This document shows, piece by piece, positions 14,955-25,030 of a DNA stretch of 64,000 bases (position 1 is the first letter of the stretch; each line of letters begins with the position of its first letter). The DNA lies in NCBI GenBank assembly GCA_029204225.1, contig CM055106.1:39149827-39213826 (forward strand). Direction: 5' to 3'. Source of the stretch: Diphasiastrum complanatum (lineage: Eukaryota; Streptophyta; Lycopodiopsida; Lycopodiales; Lycopodiaceae). The position numbers were made by a program, and so were the translations under genes. The notes below the pieces were generated by a model. That model had not been told where the DNA came from. It made no database searches and saw nothing but the letters and a program-made list of their open reading frames with translations.

Positions 14955-15768
14955 TGTAGGGTCGAAGATCTTGCATAGTATAGCCCTCCCGCCTGTCAAC
15001 AAGGGTTAAATAAATGGATAGGTACCTAACTATGCATAGATGCTACTTTTAGTTAGTTTCCTACTTTATGTCTAACTCTACCTCCCCTAACACTACTCAC
15101 ACTAACTCTACTCCCCTAGCTAACTTCATCATGATTTTGGGTGAAGAGAGAGGATAGAATAGAAGAGGAAGAAGAAGGAGAAGAGACAAAGAGAGAGATG
15201 AGATGGAGGTTAGCTCAAATGCTCAATTTCATTGCTTATGGAAAAGCCTTAAGTAGCATAAACCAAAAATCATGAGATATGGAAATAAAAAGCAATCACA
15301 ACAATAGCATAAGCAAGAGTGATTAGCAAATGAGGATGCTTGAGCTCTCAAAATGATAGAGTCTCCTCCTCTCTATTAAGCATGAAAATAGAGTACAAAT
15401 GGTGCCTTTTTATAAAATGGGGAAGGCCCTTGCCCCAAAATCCTATTGGCTAATATTTACATTGATCCTATCCATTCACCTTGGACCCAACTTGATCCAA
15501 GGGTCCACAAAAAGTACATTGAAATTCACAAGATTCATGTTGGTCCCAATTTGGACCCAACTCTAAAAAGTAATCTCTAAGTTTAAAAATGACTTTGGGC
15601 CTCTAGTTTTATTTTAATTCAAAGGCCCAAGTCTATTTTATTTTATTTACAACTTAAGCTTGCGTGCTCATTGGGCCATGGGCTTATACGCGCAGGATGT
15701 CATGCCCTCGCAACACATTTTATTAGTCGAATTTATTTATTTACAATTCGTTGGAAATACCTCCAACA
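14955..15768 (-). repeat. G1 3' LTR
   Basis: In element orientation it starts TGTTGGAGGTATTTCC and ends CGACCCTACA (plus-strand borders TGTAGGG...CTCCAACA). The 576 bp at its inner-reading end match 31121-31696. A TATAAA-like box (minus strand, about 15411) sits upstream of purine/pyrimidine tracts. The segment around 15660-15715 (GCGTGCTCATTGGGCC ... GCCCTCGCAACA) recurs in diverged form at 63133-63178, showing a related LTR there. The outer boundary at 15768 rests on the TG..CA rule only; the polypurine tract beyond it is weak. Confidence 0.7.
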
Positions 15769-15841
15769 GGGTCCACGGCCTGAAGCAGTGCCGGTCCCTC
15801 GGCACTCTGTCGGTTTAGTAAAGAGTCTTCTTGGCCCGCCT

Positions 15842-16327
15842 CTATTCGATCAGGTAGGTTGTGACGTCTTCCATAAAGTTGAGGCGGTCCAGTTTCTTCA
15901 AGTCCTTGGGCGTGTGAAGGGACTTGTGGACTCCTAATAGCCAGTCTTGGTCAACCCACGCTTGGTATCTATGTGTCCATGGATCGCCAAGAAGGGCAGC
16001 TCGGTAATTCACACGAGCAACTGGTAGCTGATCTTCGACTTTGTCAGAAGGTAGCGTCTTATTAAGATCAAAAAATATGGGGGGAAAAAAATTGTCCCAT
16101 TTAGTTTCTATCCCCATTAAATGCTCTAAGTCTCGGGCGTAAGTGGCTGTCGCGCGGACTGTTGGATTAGGGCAGTTGAAATAGTTAGCGGCGAATATGG
16201 TGAGAGCCCTTCTGGCATCTACATCCGTATTCCAACCGTACTCTGATGGAATAATCGGCCAAGTAAAATTTTGAATTGTGGGCTTGTCCAAAAGGGTGTC
16301 GCCGCCCATTTGGATCGTCGTGTGCAT
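15842..16327 (-). CDS. G1 ORF3 C-terminal domain
   Basis: 161 codons with globular composition: KPTIQNFTWPIIPSEYGW, NTDVDARRALTIFAANYF, then ATYARDLEHLMG, KWDNFFPPIFFDLNKT, RVNYRAALLGDPWTHRY and PKDLKKLDRLNFMEDVTTYL. An open stretch just upstream (about 16470-16340; PDWRQQLFERDPAAIRAYV) probably belongs to the same protein. G2 has no equivalent because it is cut off before this point. Unknown function; rich in Trp/Tyr/Phe, no membrane segment. Confidence 0.5.
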   Translation of the reverse strand: MHTTIQMGGDTLLDKPTIQNFTWPIIPSEYGWNTDVDARRALTIFAANYFNCPNPTVRATATYARDLEHLMGIETKWDNFFPPIFFDLNKTLPSDKVEDQLPVARVNYRAALLGDPWTHRYQAWVDQDWLLGVHKSLHTPKDLKKLDRLNFMEDVTTYLIE

Positions 16328-16494
16328 GGCAGAAAGTGCGCGTTCACCCGTAATTGTTGCAGACTCGTCACATAGGCCCTGATGGCCGCAGGGTCTCTTT
16401 CAAACAGCTGTTGCCGCCAATCTGGTTGTGGTTGGAGGGCGGGTAATGCTTGCAGTTCCTTGTCCTTTATTGTTTGAGCTGAAAATGATATCTG

Positions 16495-16980
16495 TCAGCC
16501 GCCTCTTGATGACTCGTGGAGATACTTTGATAGGAATTCATTTATTTTCTCTTCCACGGACTTTGGTCTTTGGAAGGTCCGGCTGGCAAATATGGTGCGC
16601 GAAGCTCTGGATGATGTGGTCTGTCCTTCTTCTTGGCTTTGGCTGATACTTGCGCCTTGGCCTTGGTCTCGCGTCTCAGAACCCGTTGCTGTTGGTCCTT
16701 GGTCTTGGCCTTCGTACCCTTGATCTTGACTGAATCCCTCTGCTGCTTGATGGCTTTGGTCTTGGCTTGTACTGGCCTGGGCAGCGTCAAAAACAGGTGG
16801 CAGTGGAATCACCACGGGGGCGGGCTGGGCCTTCTTCTCCATGAACTGTTGGCAAGCCTTGAGGGCTTGTTTGGCCTGGGCGAGCTCGTGAGTTGCGCTT
16901 GTCCGATATTTATCGAACTCTGTCTGGCAGTTGTTTAAGGTTTGGCTAAAGACCTGCACTTGATGCCAAAAGAGATTCAT
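16495..16980 (-). CDS. G1 ORF3 coiled coil and Gln/Ser-rich linker
   Basis: 161 codons. The first part (VFSQTLNNCQTEFDKYR, then ATHELAQAKQALKACQQ) has a heptad-like pattern. It aligns with G2 53690-53850 (FRKVETYRTSLVGFQ, then TTTELAKAKAIIKEYEK), with matching HELAQAK / TELAKAK. A PAPVVIPLPP segment follows (G2: PQITVPV), then a long low-complexity linker of Gln-Asp-Gly/Ser. It ends KINEFLSKYLHESSRGG. Such layouts are common in structural or scaffolding proteins; nothing catalytic is visible. Confidence 0.6.
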   Translation of the reverse strand: MNLFWHQVQVFSQTLNNCQTEFDKYRTSATHELAQAKQALKACQQFMEKKAQPAPVVIPLPPVFDAAQASTSQDQSHQAAEGFSQDQGYEGQDQGPTATGSETRDQGQGASISQSQEEGQTTSSRASRTIFASRTFQRPKSVEEKINEFLSKYLHESSRGG

Positions 16981-18481
16981 CTCTGATTCAAATAGCGGCC
17001 TTGAGTCTGGTGCAGGTTGAGCTAACCAGACGAGCTTTTCATTTTGTAGGGCTTTGACTTTCGTCCCCAGGCACGTATTCTCTGCTTCGTAAATCTGTAG
17101 TTGCGCTTGGAGTGGAGCAAGTCATTGGGACGCTTCGGATTGAAGCTCTTGCACCTTCGTGGAGGCCTCTATCAGCGCTTTGGAGAGGCTTTGGATGTAT
17201 AGATTGAGGCCCTCCTCCTTCTGCTACAGCTTGGCAATCTCCCATGCCCTTCTTGTTCATGTTGTTGAGCTAGAATCAGCTCATGCTGCAGCTTCGTGAG
17301 TTCCGCTCGCAACTGTGTGTTGCTTGTTGCCAGGTGTAGTACCCTACTTTCCAAAACGGCTTTGGCTACTACTGCCTCCAGGATGTATTTGCCCAGAGTC
17401 TAGTACGTCGTCGTTAAGTCTGTGGGAGCAGCCGGTACACTGGCACTGATGGGGGCTTGTGTGGTATCGGCCCCGACGACTTGTGGAGCTCCGTCGTCAT
17501 TGTCTTCAATGAGGTTCTCGTTGGACCTGATGTCATCTGGGGCGGTGGGATCAGTCCAATCTGGCGATGGTATGAAAATGGTTTGAACAAATGCGTCATC
17601 AAGCAACGGTTAGTTGCCCTCGGCAACCTTTGGTGGCGAAATAGGTGGGGGAGAAAGCAACAATGGAAACGGGGTTGAGGACGATTTGTCCAAACGAGAG
17701 GACGGGGGGAACAGAGGAGAACTGAAGGGTGGTGTGGAGTATGGAAGAAGGCGAGGATGGAGCAGAAAGGGTCTAGCGTGGGAGTGAAAAAATGATGACT
17801 TGCATCCATGCCATAGTGTTGGGAGACAACTGAGAATCAGAGGGATTAAACGTGAGGGGAACGACAGTGACAACAAGAGTGATGGAGGATGCGATGGTGA
17901 TGGACGGAGTAGTGGATAATGGAACAGAAATAGGAGTGGTATCAACAGAGAAAACGGGAATGGACACAGAAACAGTTGTGGATGGAACAGAAAGAGAGGT
18001 AGTGACAATAGAGACAGGAGGGGAAGGTTGCACGGAAGAAGAAGCGGCGGCGGTTGATGGAGTCGTTAGTGCGGTGGTGGTGGTACATCCTCGGGTAGTA
18101 GGTGGAGATGAAGATGTAGAGGCAGCGCCACACATTCGTTTGTTGGCTGTTGTATTAGTAACTGCAGGTTGGGAGGAGGTGGATGCTTGAGATGGCGGAT
18201 AGAGGTTAGTTTGCGGCACGATGGAAGACAAAAGGGTTGAGCGGTGGAAGCCGTGCACTTTCGCCTCGAGAAGTGCGCAGACAAAGTTACACAATAGGGG
18301 GCCCGCTGTGATATGGTCACGGTTGTTGGGTTTGATGGAGGTGGTTAGTTCGCGAATGAGGAAGCTATGCCAGTCGTATGGCACAACTGAGGGGCCAGGG
18401 TATTCCAGAAAGGATTTTACTATCTAACTCAGCAGCTTGGACTGGATTCTGTCCTTGCGAAATGTTGAAAAAACCAAAAAG

Positions 18482-18937
18482 TTATTTAACAGTTCCGCGG
18501 CAGGGTTCCGTGATAGCTTCTATCAGATAACCATTGTTAGTCTGGAGTGGGAATTCTGGTGCAGTTTTGGTCACGAAAGGTTTGATCAGGATTTTTGCTT
18601 GACGATGGGAGATGGGCTGACGATCACCAGACATAATGCCAATAGTGACCATCGAGTTTGCGTTAATCCTGACCTTGTATGTGGTACCTTGGTACAGGAA
18701 GTGGAAGTGTGTCTTTGATGCGTCCCAGGTGGCGTAAGCGTGAAGGGCGAGGCCCATGTTAATCTCAGAATTGAAAAGCACCAGAAACAATTCCATTGCC
18801 TCAAGAAGTGGGCTGGATGTCTGTAGCCATGGTTGGATCAGAGCGTTAGAGGGTAAGGGCCAAATCTGTGTGGCCTTGGAGATTTCCCGCTCGATCACCT
18901 GCTTGGTGCCAGAGTCTTCAGAGGATGAGGAGGCCAT
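18482..18937 (-). CDS. G1 ORF3 N-terminal domain
   Basis: A 151-codon frame starting at MASSSSEDSG (18937). I chose this ATG over the longer frame opening at 19042 because the extension is hydrophobic and AT-rich, and because G2 similarity starts after this Met. Visible: IWPLPSNALIQPWLQ, SPLLEAMELF, INMGLALHAYATWDA, then VTIGIMSGDRQPISHRQAK and ILIKPFV. In G2 (53270-53560) the corresponding pieces are MVAQWMNLTEPLLTAMG, INMESITMAFST and LATIDISSGKQPSPNRKHAK, VIKPFM. Same spacing and order indicate homology. It ends at a stop (18482) that probably is a lesion, since the middle part continues in another frame. Role unknown. Confidence 0.65.
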   Translation of the reverse strand: MASSSSEDSGTKQVIEREISKATQIWPLPSNALIQPWLQTSSPLLEAMELFLVLFNSEINMGLALHAYATWDASKTHFHFLYQGTTYKVRINANSMVTIGIMSGDRQPISHRQAKILIKPFVTKTAPEFPLQTNNGYLIEAITEPCRGTVK

Positions 18938-19084
18938 GTTAGCAGTGATAGTTAAAGGGCGAACAAGTAGAAAAAACGGTGGAAAAGGTAAAAAGGTGTG
19001 AATGAGCAGATGATAGCTTGTAGGAATTTTGGTCGCAAACAAAGAACTTGGAAATTTCAGTGTAAATTTGACAGGGCTTCGCCA

Positions 19085-19640
19085 GCAAAGGTAACAAATG
19101 ACTCGAATTCAGCCCTTATATAGTAGAATTTAGAGTGCGTATTAGGTGAAATCCACTTTCCCTTGTTCAGTTCACCCAAATTTTGACAGGAACCTTCTTC
19201 ACACAATTCTAAGACCTCAGGGAAGTCTGCGAGAGTTCAGAAGGTGATTTGACTGCCATGCAAAGGTTCTGCGAGGGTTCAGATTGTCTGCGAGGGTTCA
19301 ACTCTCACATGCAGTCATCTCTCGCACAACTTATTCCTGTGATTGGATTTTCAAGATCAGACCATGTAGGCAGGCTAATTTTACTACTTTGATTCCATTT
19401 AGGCAACTTGCGAGGGTTGGTAGGATGATCTTGATGCTCTGCGAGGGTTCTGAAGATTCAGCTTCTGGAAACCCTCGCACACACTAAAAAATGATGATTC
19501 CTCCATCAGGAACTCTCGAAAAGATTTTTAGGGATGCATCTGGATCAGATCTAGTGACTATCCAAGTTTTAAGAGCTACCTCCCAGGGGATCTCCAAAAA
19601 TCATGAAAAAAGTGCTCTTTTAGAGTGTTTTTTGACGAGA
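19085..19640 (-). promoter_or_regulatory. Spacer between G1 integrase and ORF3 with repeated CTGCGAGGGTTC motif
   Basis: Non-coding. On the plus strand CTGCGAGGGTTC or close variants occur near 19227, 19268, 19290, 19407 and 19440, and its complement (AACCCTCGCAC) at 19471. The same motif family occurs in G1's 5' untranslated region (30690-31105). G2 has a different motif (ACCTTCGTCGA type) in both equivalent places. Conserved position but different sequence suggests a cis-acting role (internal promoter, RNA structure or packaging); this is inference. Confidence 0.5.
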
Positions 19641-21008
19641 TCTTGAGATTCTTTGATTTTTTAACTTTTGCAACCGGCTACCGTTGATGGGTGTATCAAA
19701 CGGTGTCCCATCTAGCTTCTCTAAATTCACGGCTCCATGATTAAGAATTTCCTTGATCCGATAAGGACCTTCGCCTGTGAATTTTAATTTTCCTTGATCG
19801 CCTTGGTTTTATACATCAGGACCAGATCTCTGGAGCGAAGATCCCCTTTTTTAACCTGCGATCGTGCCATGTTTTGCATCTTTCCTTTTCAGCAGCCAGT
19901 GCATGAACAACTGGTAAGCGTGTTTCACAGAGTTTATGCAGAGCTTCGTGATGTAGTTGTAGAGATTTGGATTCATTCAGGCGTTGCGTTGTAGCAATCC
20001 TTAATGAAGGATCTAGAAACTCTACTGGCATTACAGCATCCTGACCATATACCAATTGGAAAGGTGTTTAATCAGTGTTTCCCTTGTATGCTGTCCTGAA
20101 TGCCCACAGAGCAGCATGCAACTTATGTTCCCAATCTGATCTACTAGCTTCAACTGTTTTCATAAGCATGCTACACATGATCTTATTGGATGATTTTGCT
20201 TGCCCATTACCACGTGGATAATAAAGCGTACTGGTTCTATGGATCATGAAGAATTCCTCCAACATGACCTTGATGGTCTCATTGATGAAATGACTTTCGC
20301 GATTGCTGACTAGCTCCACCAGGCATCCGAAGCGCACAATGATATTTTCATAAAGGAACTTGGCAGTGGTCCTAGCATCAGCTACTCTAACTGTCTTGGC
20401 TTCGACCCACTTGGTGAGATAGTCTGTGGCTACGATTATGTATCGAGACTGGGAACTCCTTGCTGCAGGGTGAATTGGACCGATGTAATCCAATCCCCAC
20501 TTTTTGAATGGTGCTTGGGCTAAGACCGGGTGCAGTAGGTCATAATTCAATCTCGTTGGTCTCCTCACCCTTTGGCACACATCGCACTTTCTCAAGTATT
20601 CCTCCGTATCCTTATGATTCGTTGGCCACGAACATACTGATTGCGAGATCTTGCGAACTGTAATGTCAGATGCAAAATGGCCTCCACTCATGCCTTCATG
20701 TGAAAGCGAAATGATCTAGGTGGCCTCATGAGGGAGAATACATCGTCGAAAAATCTCGTTTGGACCTCTCCGATACAATTGGTCGACAATTAGCTGATAA
20801 GGTCTAGCCTTCAAGATCAATTTTTGTTGTTCCGCCTTTGGTAATGACTTGTATGGTTGGCCCCGCATTAGATATTCAACAATGTCGGCTGCCCATTCTG
20901 GTACTGTGTCCACGTAAAATAAGACAGCATCGGCCAGCTCATCATCAAGTTGGGTTGCAACCTCCTTTCCCTTGATTTGCGACACATGATGAGAATTGTG
21001 TGTGATAT
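19641..21008 (-). pseudogene. G1 integrase (zinc-binding, core and C-terminal parts), inactive
   Basis: Retroviral-type integrase, read 21008 down to 19641. N part: DDELADAVLFYVDTVPEW, then PYQLIVDQLYRRG and ILPHEA, followed after a stop by GGHFASDITVRKI and KCDVCQRV, the His-His-Cys-Cys zinc-binding domain. Core: GLDYIGPIHP (first Asp), LVSNRESHF where the second catalytic Asp is Asn, and GNGQAKSSNK where the catalytic Glu is Lys. C part (20055-19641): MVYGQDAVMPVEF, a basic tail, and a GPYRIKEI / FDTPING segment. At least two internal stops. Both catalytic changes fit G-to-A decay. The copia insertion separates it from RNase H. Confidence 0.85.
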
Positions 21009-21021
21009 GCTCTGATACCAC
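20987..21021 (-). repeat. Extra LTR-end and primer-site copy next to the copia 3' LTR
   Basis: In minus orientation the 3' LTR ends ATTCTCATCA, and is then followed by GTGGTATCAGAGC (a tRNA-Met primer site), about 12 unrelated bases, and a second ATTCTCATCA (20987-20996) before gypsy sequence resumes at TGTGTCGC. A primer site belongs next to the 5' LTR only. This may be a trace of aberrant reverse transcription or of a tandem or circular intermediate. Confidence 0.6.
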
Positions 21022-22046
21022 TGATGAGAATCGAAACAATCAGTCGCGATGTTTTCGCGACTGCAAACGCGATTCCTGCTTGGGATTCGGATGCGACCGC
21101 TGGACACTGCCAGCTGAATCACTCCTACAATCTTCCAAAATGTAATCAGGCACTGCTGATTTACGTTTATAAAATTAGTGCAGCATTCAACATAGTTTCA
21201 ACCAGGGTGCGGAATTCAAATGAACAAGAAAACTCAGACATACGAAATAACAGCATATGCAATTGCATTCGAGATCATACACAATAAGAAAATCATCTAT
21301 ATTGATTTTTTTTCCATTTTTTCAAGCACTACATGCAAATCCACGCAGTGCATTGGCGTGAGAGAAACGCGGCTCTCTCACGAACAATTGTCTCGCTTCA
21401 CTAGCAGACATTTGGATCTCTATGGATTCTGATCACAGAACTCGTCTCGCATGCAGACGGACTTGCTGTCTGTATTTCGTCTTGATTGCTCACTAGCATC
21501 AGACTACTTGTGTTACACTCTGTGTATATTCTGTTGATCTATATGTCAAGTATCATCTAGTAAGTATAGTCAAGTATAATTTAAGATTAGAGTGATTAAG
21601 CATCTACAACTAGTCAGGGAATTACAAGAGTGGTAGATTAGCCACGACCTAGGGAGTATCTACTGACGTCATGCCATCAGATCAGATCTCTATACTTCTG
21701 GGTACTTGCGTGATCTTTGCTGGTACTCTTTGGAGCGTGAGGGCAAAACAAGTTTCGTGACATTTTTCGTGTCGCGTCGTTGGTTTCATTTTGCTCATCT
21801 GCCTTTCTCTCTTACTGGACCACAAAAGATTCTCGTTCGTGAATCTTTTGTGTTTGCGAACCTTTCGTCTTCGTCTCCTTTGACTTTTGTGTTCGCGAAC
21901 CGTTCGTCTTTCATGTCTTATGACTTTTGAGTTTGCAAAACTCTTCGTGTTTCGTGTCTCCAGATTTTTGAGTTTGCAAATGTCTTCGTCGGGCTGAGGG
22001 CTGAAAGCTAGCAAGGCTTTGTAAATAGAAACATTTTGTTTCTTCA
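21022..22046 (-). repeat. C1 3' LTR
   Basis: 1025 bp, nearly collinear with 25998-27046. The U3-like part (21740-21990) holds several copies of a TTCGTGTTCGCGAA / CGTTCGTCTT type word, which may be enhancer-like repeats. LTR divergence is a few percent by eye, indicating an old but not ancient insertion. Confidence 0.9.
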
Positions 22047-22623
22047 GCTCCCTCTCAAAGCATGATAGCTTTACGATCCCGAGACTGATCCTTTGCTTCT
22101 CAAAGAGTCCTTTGTCTAGGGCTTTGGTGAAGATGTCAGCAACCATGTCTTTCGTTCCTATGAAAATGGTCTTCATCATCTTCTTTTCAATTAGATCCCT
22201 GATCAAGTGATACTTGATCGCAATGTGCTTTGTTCTGGAATGGGACACGAGATCTTTCGTTAGGTGTATTGCAGAGGTGTTGTCCATCTGTAAGACCAGG
22301 GGCTCGTTCCTTGTTTTGCCCAATTCGTCCAGAAACTGCCTTAGCCAGATTATCTCGTTGGCCAACTTTGCTGCTGCAACATATTCTGCTTCATAGGATG
22401 ACTGGGCTACAATAGTCAGCTTCTTGCTGACCCAGAGAACTGCTGGTCCTGATGTGATGGTGCATCCTCCTGAGACGCTTTTATAGTCGTCCTTGAGAGA
22501 TGCCCAGCTAGCATAGTTGTAGGAAAGTATCCTGAAACCTGCACCACGACAATAACACAAGCCATAATCTCTCGTTAATTGAAGATATTGTAAAATTTGT
22601 TTCGCAATCTTCCAATGTGTCAA
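22047..22623 (-). CDS. C1 RNase H
   Basis: Copia RNase H degrades RNA in the RNA-DNA hybrid during reverse transcription. The open frame reads WASLKDDYKSVSGGCTI, the copia (A)D(W)A....(R)RS(T)SG pattern with Asp lost (YASW), then WVSKKLTIVAQSSYEAEYVA (catalytic Glu region), VLQMDNTSAIHLTKD (Asp) and SRTKHIAIKYHLIRD. It ends about IVKLSCFERELKKQ. It is among the least damaged parts of C1. The apparent C-terminal extension beyond LKKQ is LTR sequence (21682-22046), not part of the gene. Confidence 0.85.
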
Positions 22624-22635
22624 GCCTGGATTCGT

Positions 22636-23590
22636 TCAAAATTGGCTCATCCTGAATACTGCATAAGCAATATCAGGACATGTGTTGTCTACAAGGTACA
22701 TCAATGATCCTATCAACTTTCTGTAAGGTGTGAGCTGCATTTGTTCTCTCTCGTCCTCAGTCTTTGGACAGTCATCATTCGTCAGCACCGTCCCTGCGAG
22801 CATTGGAGTGTTCACTCTTGTGCAGTTCAGCATTCCAAAGTCCTCTAGGATCTTCTGGGTGTATCTGGACTGGTGAAGGTATAACTTACCTCCCTCATAG
22901 TCCCTTTCAATTTGTAAGCCTAGGTAACACCTGGCTTCTCCCAGATCCACTATCTCGAAATGTTTCGAGATGTCTGTCTTCACCTCAGCGATCAACTACA
23001 GAGTGTCATCCATGTGTACAACCACTATGATGATCTGCCCATCTGTAACTCTGACATATACATTGGAATCAGCTAACAGAGGCTTCCTAATGATTTCAAA
23101 GCTTGATCTTTCTTCTTGTACCATTGTCAATCTGATTGTTTCAGACCGTAGATGTTTCTATGCATTCTGCATACATAGTCAGGAAGTGGATTCGAGACAA
23201 ATCTTGGGGGTTGATCCATGTAGACCTCTTCGTCTAATTCTCCATGCAAGAAGGTTGTCTTCTCGTCCACAATGTGGATCCTAAGGTCATAAGCTGCTGC
23301 ATATGCAATAACAGACATAGGGACAAATGTTTGACGACAGGAGAGAAGGTTTTAGAGTAGTCTATACCGTATCTTGAGAAAAACCCTTCGCTACCAGTCT
23401 TGCCTTGGTCACATTCTCATCTGGTCCGTATTTGAGCTTGAAGACCCATTTGCATTTGATAGTCTTGTGCTTATGTGGTAATGACTCCAACGTCCATACC
23501 TAGTTCTTCCTCATGGACTCCATATCTTCGTTCATGGCTTGGATCCATCTGTCCTTTTCTAGACTTTTAATCGCCTCCTCGAATGTCTAT
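22636..23590 (-). pseudogene. C1 reverse transcriptase, broken
   Basis: Copia RT read in three frames. The N part (about 23590-23340) has WIQAMNEDMESM, KTIKCKWVFKLKYG and KARLVAKGFSQ. The middle (23318-23127) has AAAYDLRIHIVDEKTTFLHG (normally DVKTAFLNG) and EEVYMDQPPRF. The active site reads VVVHMDDTL (copia YVDD changed to HMDD) near 23030-22995. The C part (22995-22636) has DLGEARCYLGLQIER, LHQSRYTQKILEDFGM and GSLMYLVDNTCPDIAYAV. Several stops, so inactive. Directly upstream of RNase H. Confidence 0.85.
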
Positions 23591-23599
23591 GGTTTGTCA

Positions 23600-25030
23600 C
23601 TAAATCCGCAGAACTCTTCTGATATGGAAGCTGAGCTGCCTGACACATATCTTGTTGGCGCTCTTCGTGGTCTTGTCGACCTTTTGGGAGATCCTCCTGG
23701 AACAGCTATGCCTTTGCCCTTGTCTAGTCTGCTCGGTCTGGAACCATCTTGGTTTACAGGAACTGTAGCGGCAGGTTCCCTCTCGAATCTTTCTTCGTCG
23801 GATTCGTCGTTCGAATGGGAGACGACTCAAAAATCTCCGTTTTCGTGTTCGTCTTCTGCTCCCTTTATTATTGGCGGCAGGTCATAGTATTGTCTCCCCA
23901 GAATTTTGTAGCTAACAGGGTCGTCATTGGCCATTGTCTTGCTCTCGTCGAATTTGACATCCCTCACTGTTTTCACAGTGTTCGTGTATGGCATGTAGAT
24001 TCTGTAGTATGACGAATTGTTGTCATAACCTATCAGGAAATCCCTGCTCGGCTTTCTCATCAAGCATCTTTCGAAGCTTGTCATGAATATGTGCATAAGC
24101 TGCACAACCAAAGATTTTGATGCGAGATAGGTTGGGCTTTATATCCCACCATAGCTCATGTGGTGTCGTGTGAGGAACACCAGACTTACCTGTCATGTTC
24201 TGGATGTATGCGGCTGTAGCTACTGCTTCAGCCCACAACACCCTTGGAGCCTTCGAGTAGGCCATCATGCATCCGGCTGCTTCCATCAGGGTCCTATTCT
24301 TTCATTCAGCAACACCATTGTGCTGCGGTGTATAGGTTGCAGTTCTTCTATGAATGATGTCACGATCATTGCAGAAGTCAGCGAAGCGATTCGAGATGTA
24401 TTCGCCACCTCATCTGCTTCACTTTGCTGTCCGTACATCTCTCAGCCCAATTTACATATTATGTGAATTTATCGAGTGCTTCAGATTTATTCTGAATAAA
24501 ATACACTATGGCAAATTTGCTATAGTCATCAATGAAGGTTATATAATACTTTGAACCTCCTACTGCGATCACGTTGAATGGACCGCAGATGTCAGAATGT
24601 ACTAGCTCCAGAATCTTTGTCGTTCTGTAGGAGTCTTTGATGAATGGAGTGCGCGACATCTTGCCCTTTAAACATGCATCACAAGTGGTCGAACTGGTTG
24701 CATTCGAGATGCTGACCCCTGTTATCGCTCCATGATGGCTTGCCTGGTAAAGTGCCATTGAGTTCATGTGGCAGAGTCTTCTGTGCCACAGAGTGTCTGG
24801 CGAGTCGTCATGAGTCTGATGCACCTGATCTTCAGGTAGACGTACCTTCAGATGATATAGGTTACCTTTCTTTTTGCCTTGAGCGATGAGAGTAATGGTA
24901 TTGGCATCAATCACGTTGCATGCTTCGTTAGAAAACATCACACGCATCCCTGCATCTGCTATTCTTGCTACAAAGAGCAAGTCTTGTTGCAGAGTAGGCA
25001 CGAACAGAACGTCTTCGAGTCTTCTGGCGG
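23600..25030 (-). pseudogene. C1 integrase, broken
   Basis: Begins with the GAG-pre-integrase zinc-binding part: LWHRRLCHMNSMALYQ and TTCDACLKGKM (24800-24640). Core: LVHSDICGPF (first Asp), FIDDYSKFAIVYF, then [15 protein letters not shown] sequence near 24400 (second Asp) and HNGVAE followed by a stop where Arg is expected, with the catalytic Glu kept. Then NRTLMEA, MAYSKAPRVLWAEAVATAAY and KIFGCAAYAHIHDKL. The C tail (24055-23600) has IGYDNNSSYYRIYMP and a charged linker with RRSPRRST-type residues. Frames shift at about 24450 and 24060. Confidence 0.85.

Larger units (their letters stand above)
15842..18937 (-). pseudogene. G1 third ORF (post-integrase), about 1 kb-codon protein, broken
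   Basis: Downstream of integrase G1 carries a long coding region in several frames, not part of gag or pol. Parts in order: N domain (18937-18482) starting MASSSSEDSG after a good AACATGG context; a middle part (18400-17773) with PYDWHSFLIRELTTSIKP then a Ser/Thr/Pro/Val-rich linker; coiled-coil pieces (17354-17039) such as LRAELTKLQHELILAQQ; a coiled coil plus Gln/Asp/Ser-rich linker (16980-16495); and a C-terminal domain (16327-15842). The ORF stops about 70 bp before the LTR. G2 carries clear homologues of the N domain and coiled coil, so it belongs to the element lineage. Function unknown: it is in the position of env-like ORFs of Athila/Tat elements but shows no signal peptide or obvious membrane anchor. 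Confidence 0.7.

Noticed and set aside
16428..16938. Plus-strand leucine-rich frames suggesting membrane segments
   Set aside because: They mirror the Gln/Ser coding of the minus strand; no start context and no family match.
17852..18190. Plus-strand Val/Glu/Thr-rich frame opposite G1 ORF3
   Set aside because: Antisense shadow of the Ser/Thr/Pro-rich linker of the minus-strand ORF.
21682..22046. C-terminal extension of copia RNase H frame
   Set aside because: This part lies within the 3' LTR (identical in the 5' LTR at 26904-27046), so it is LTR readthrough.
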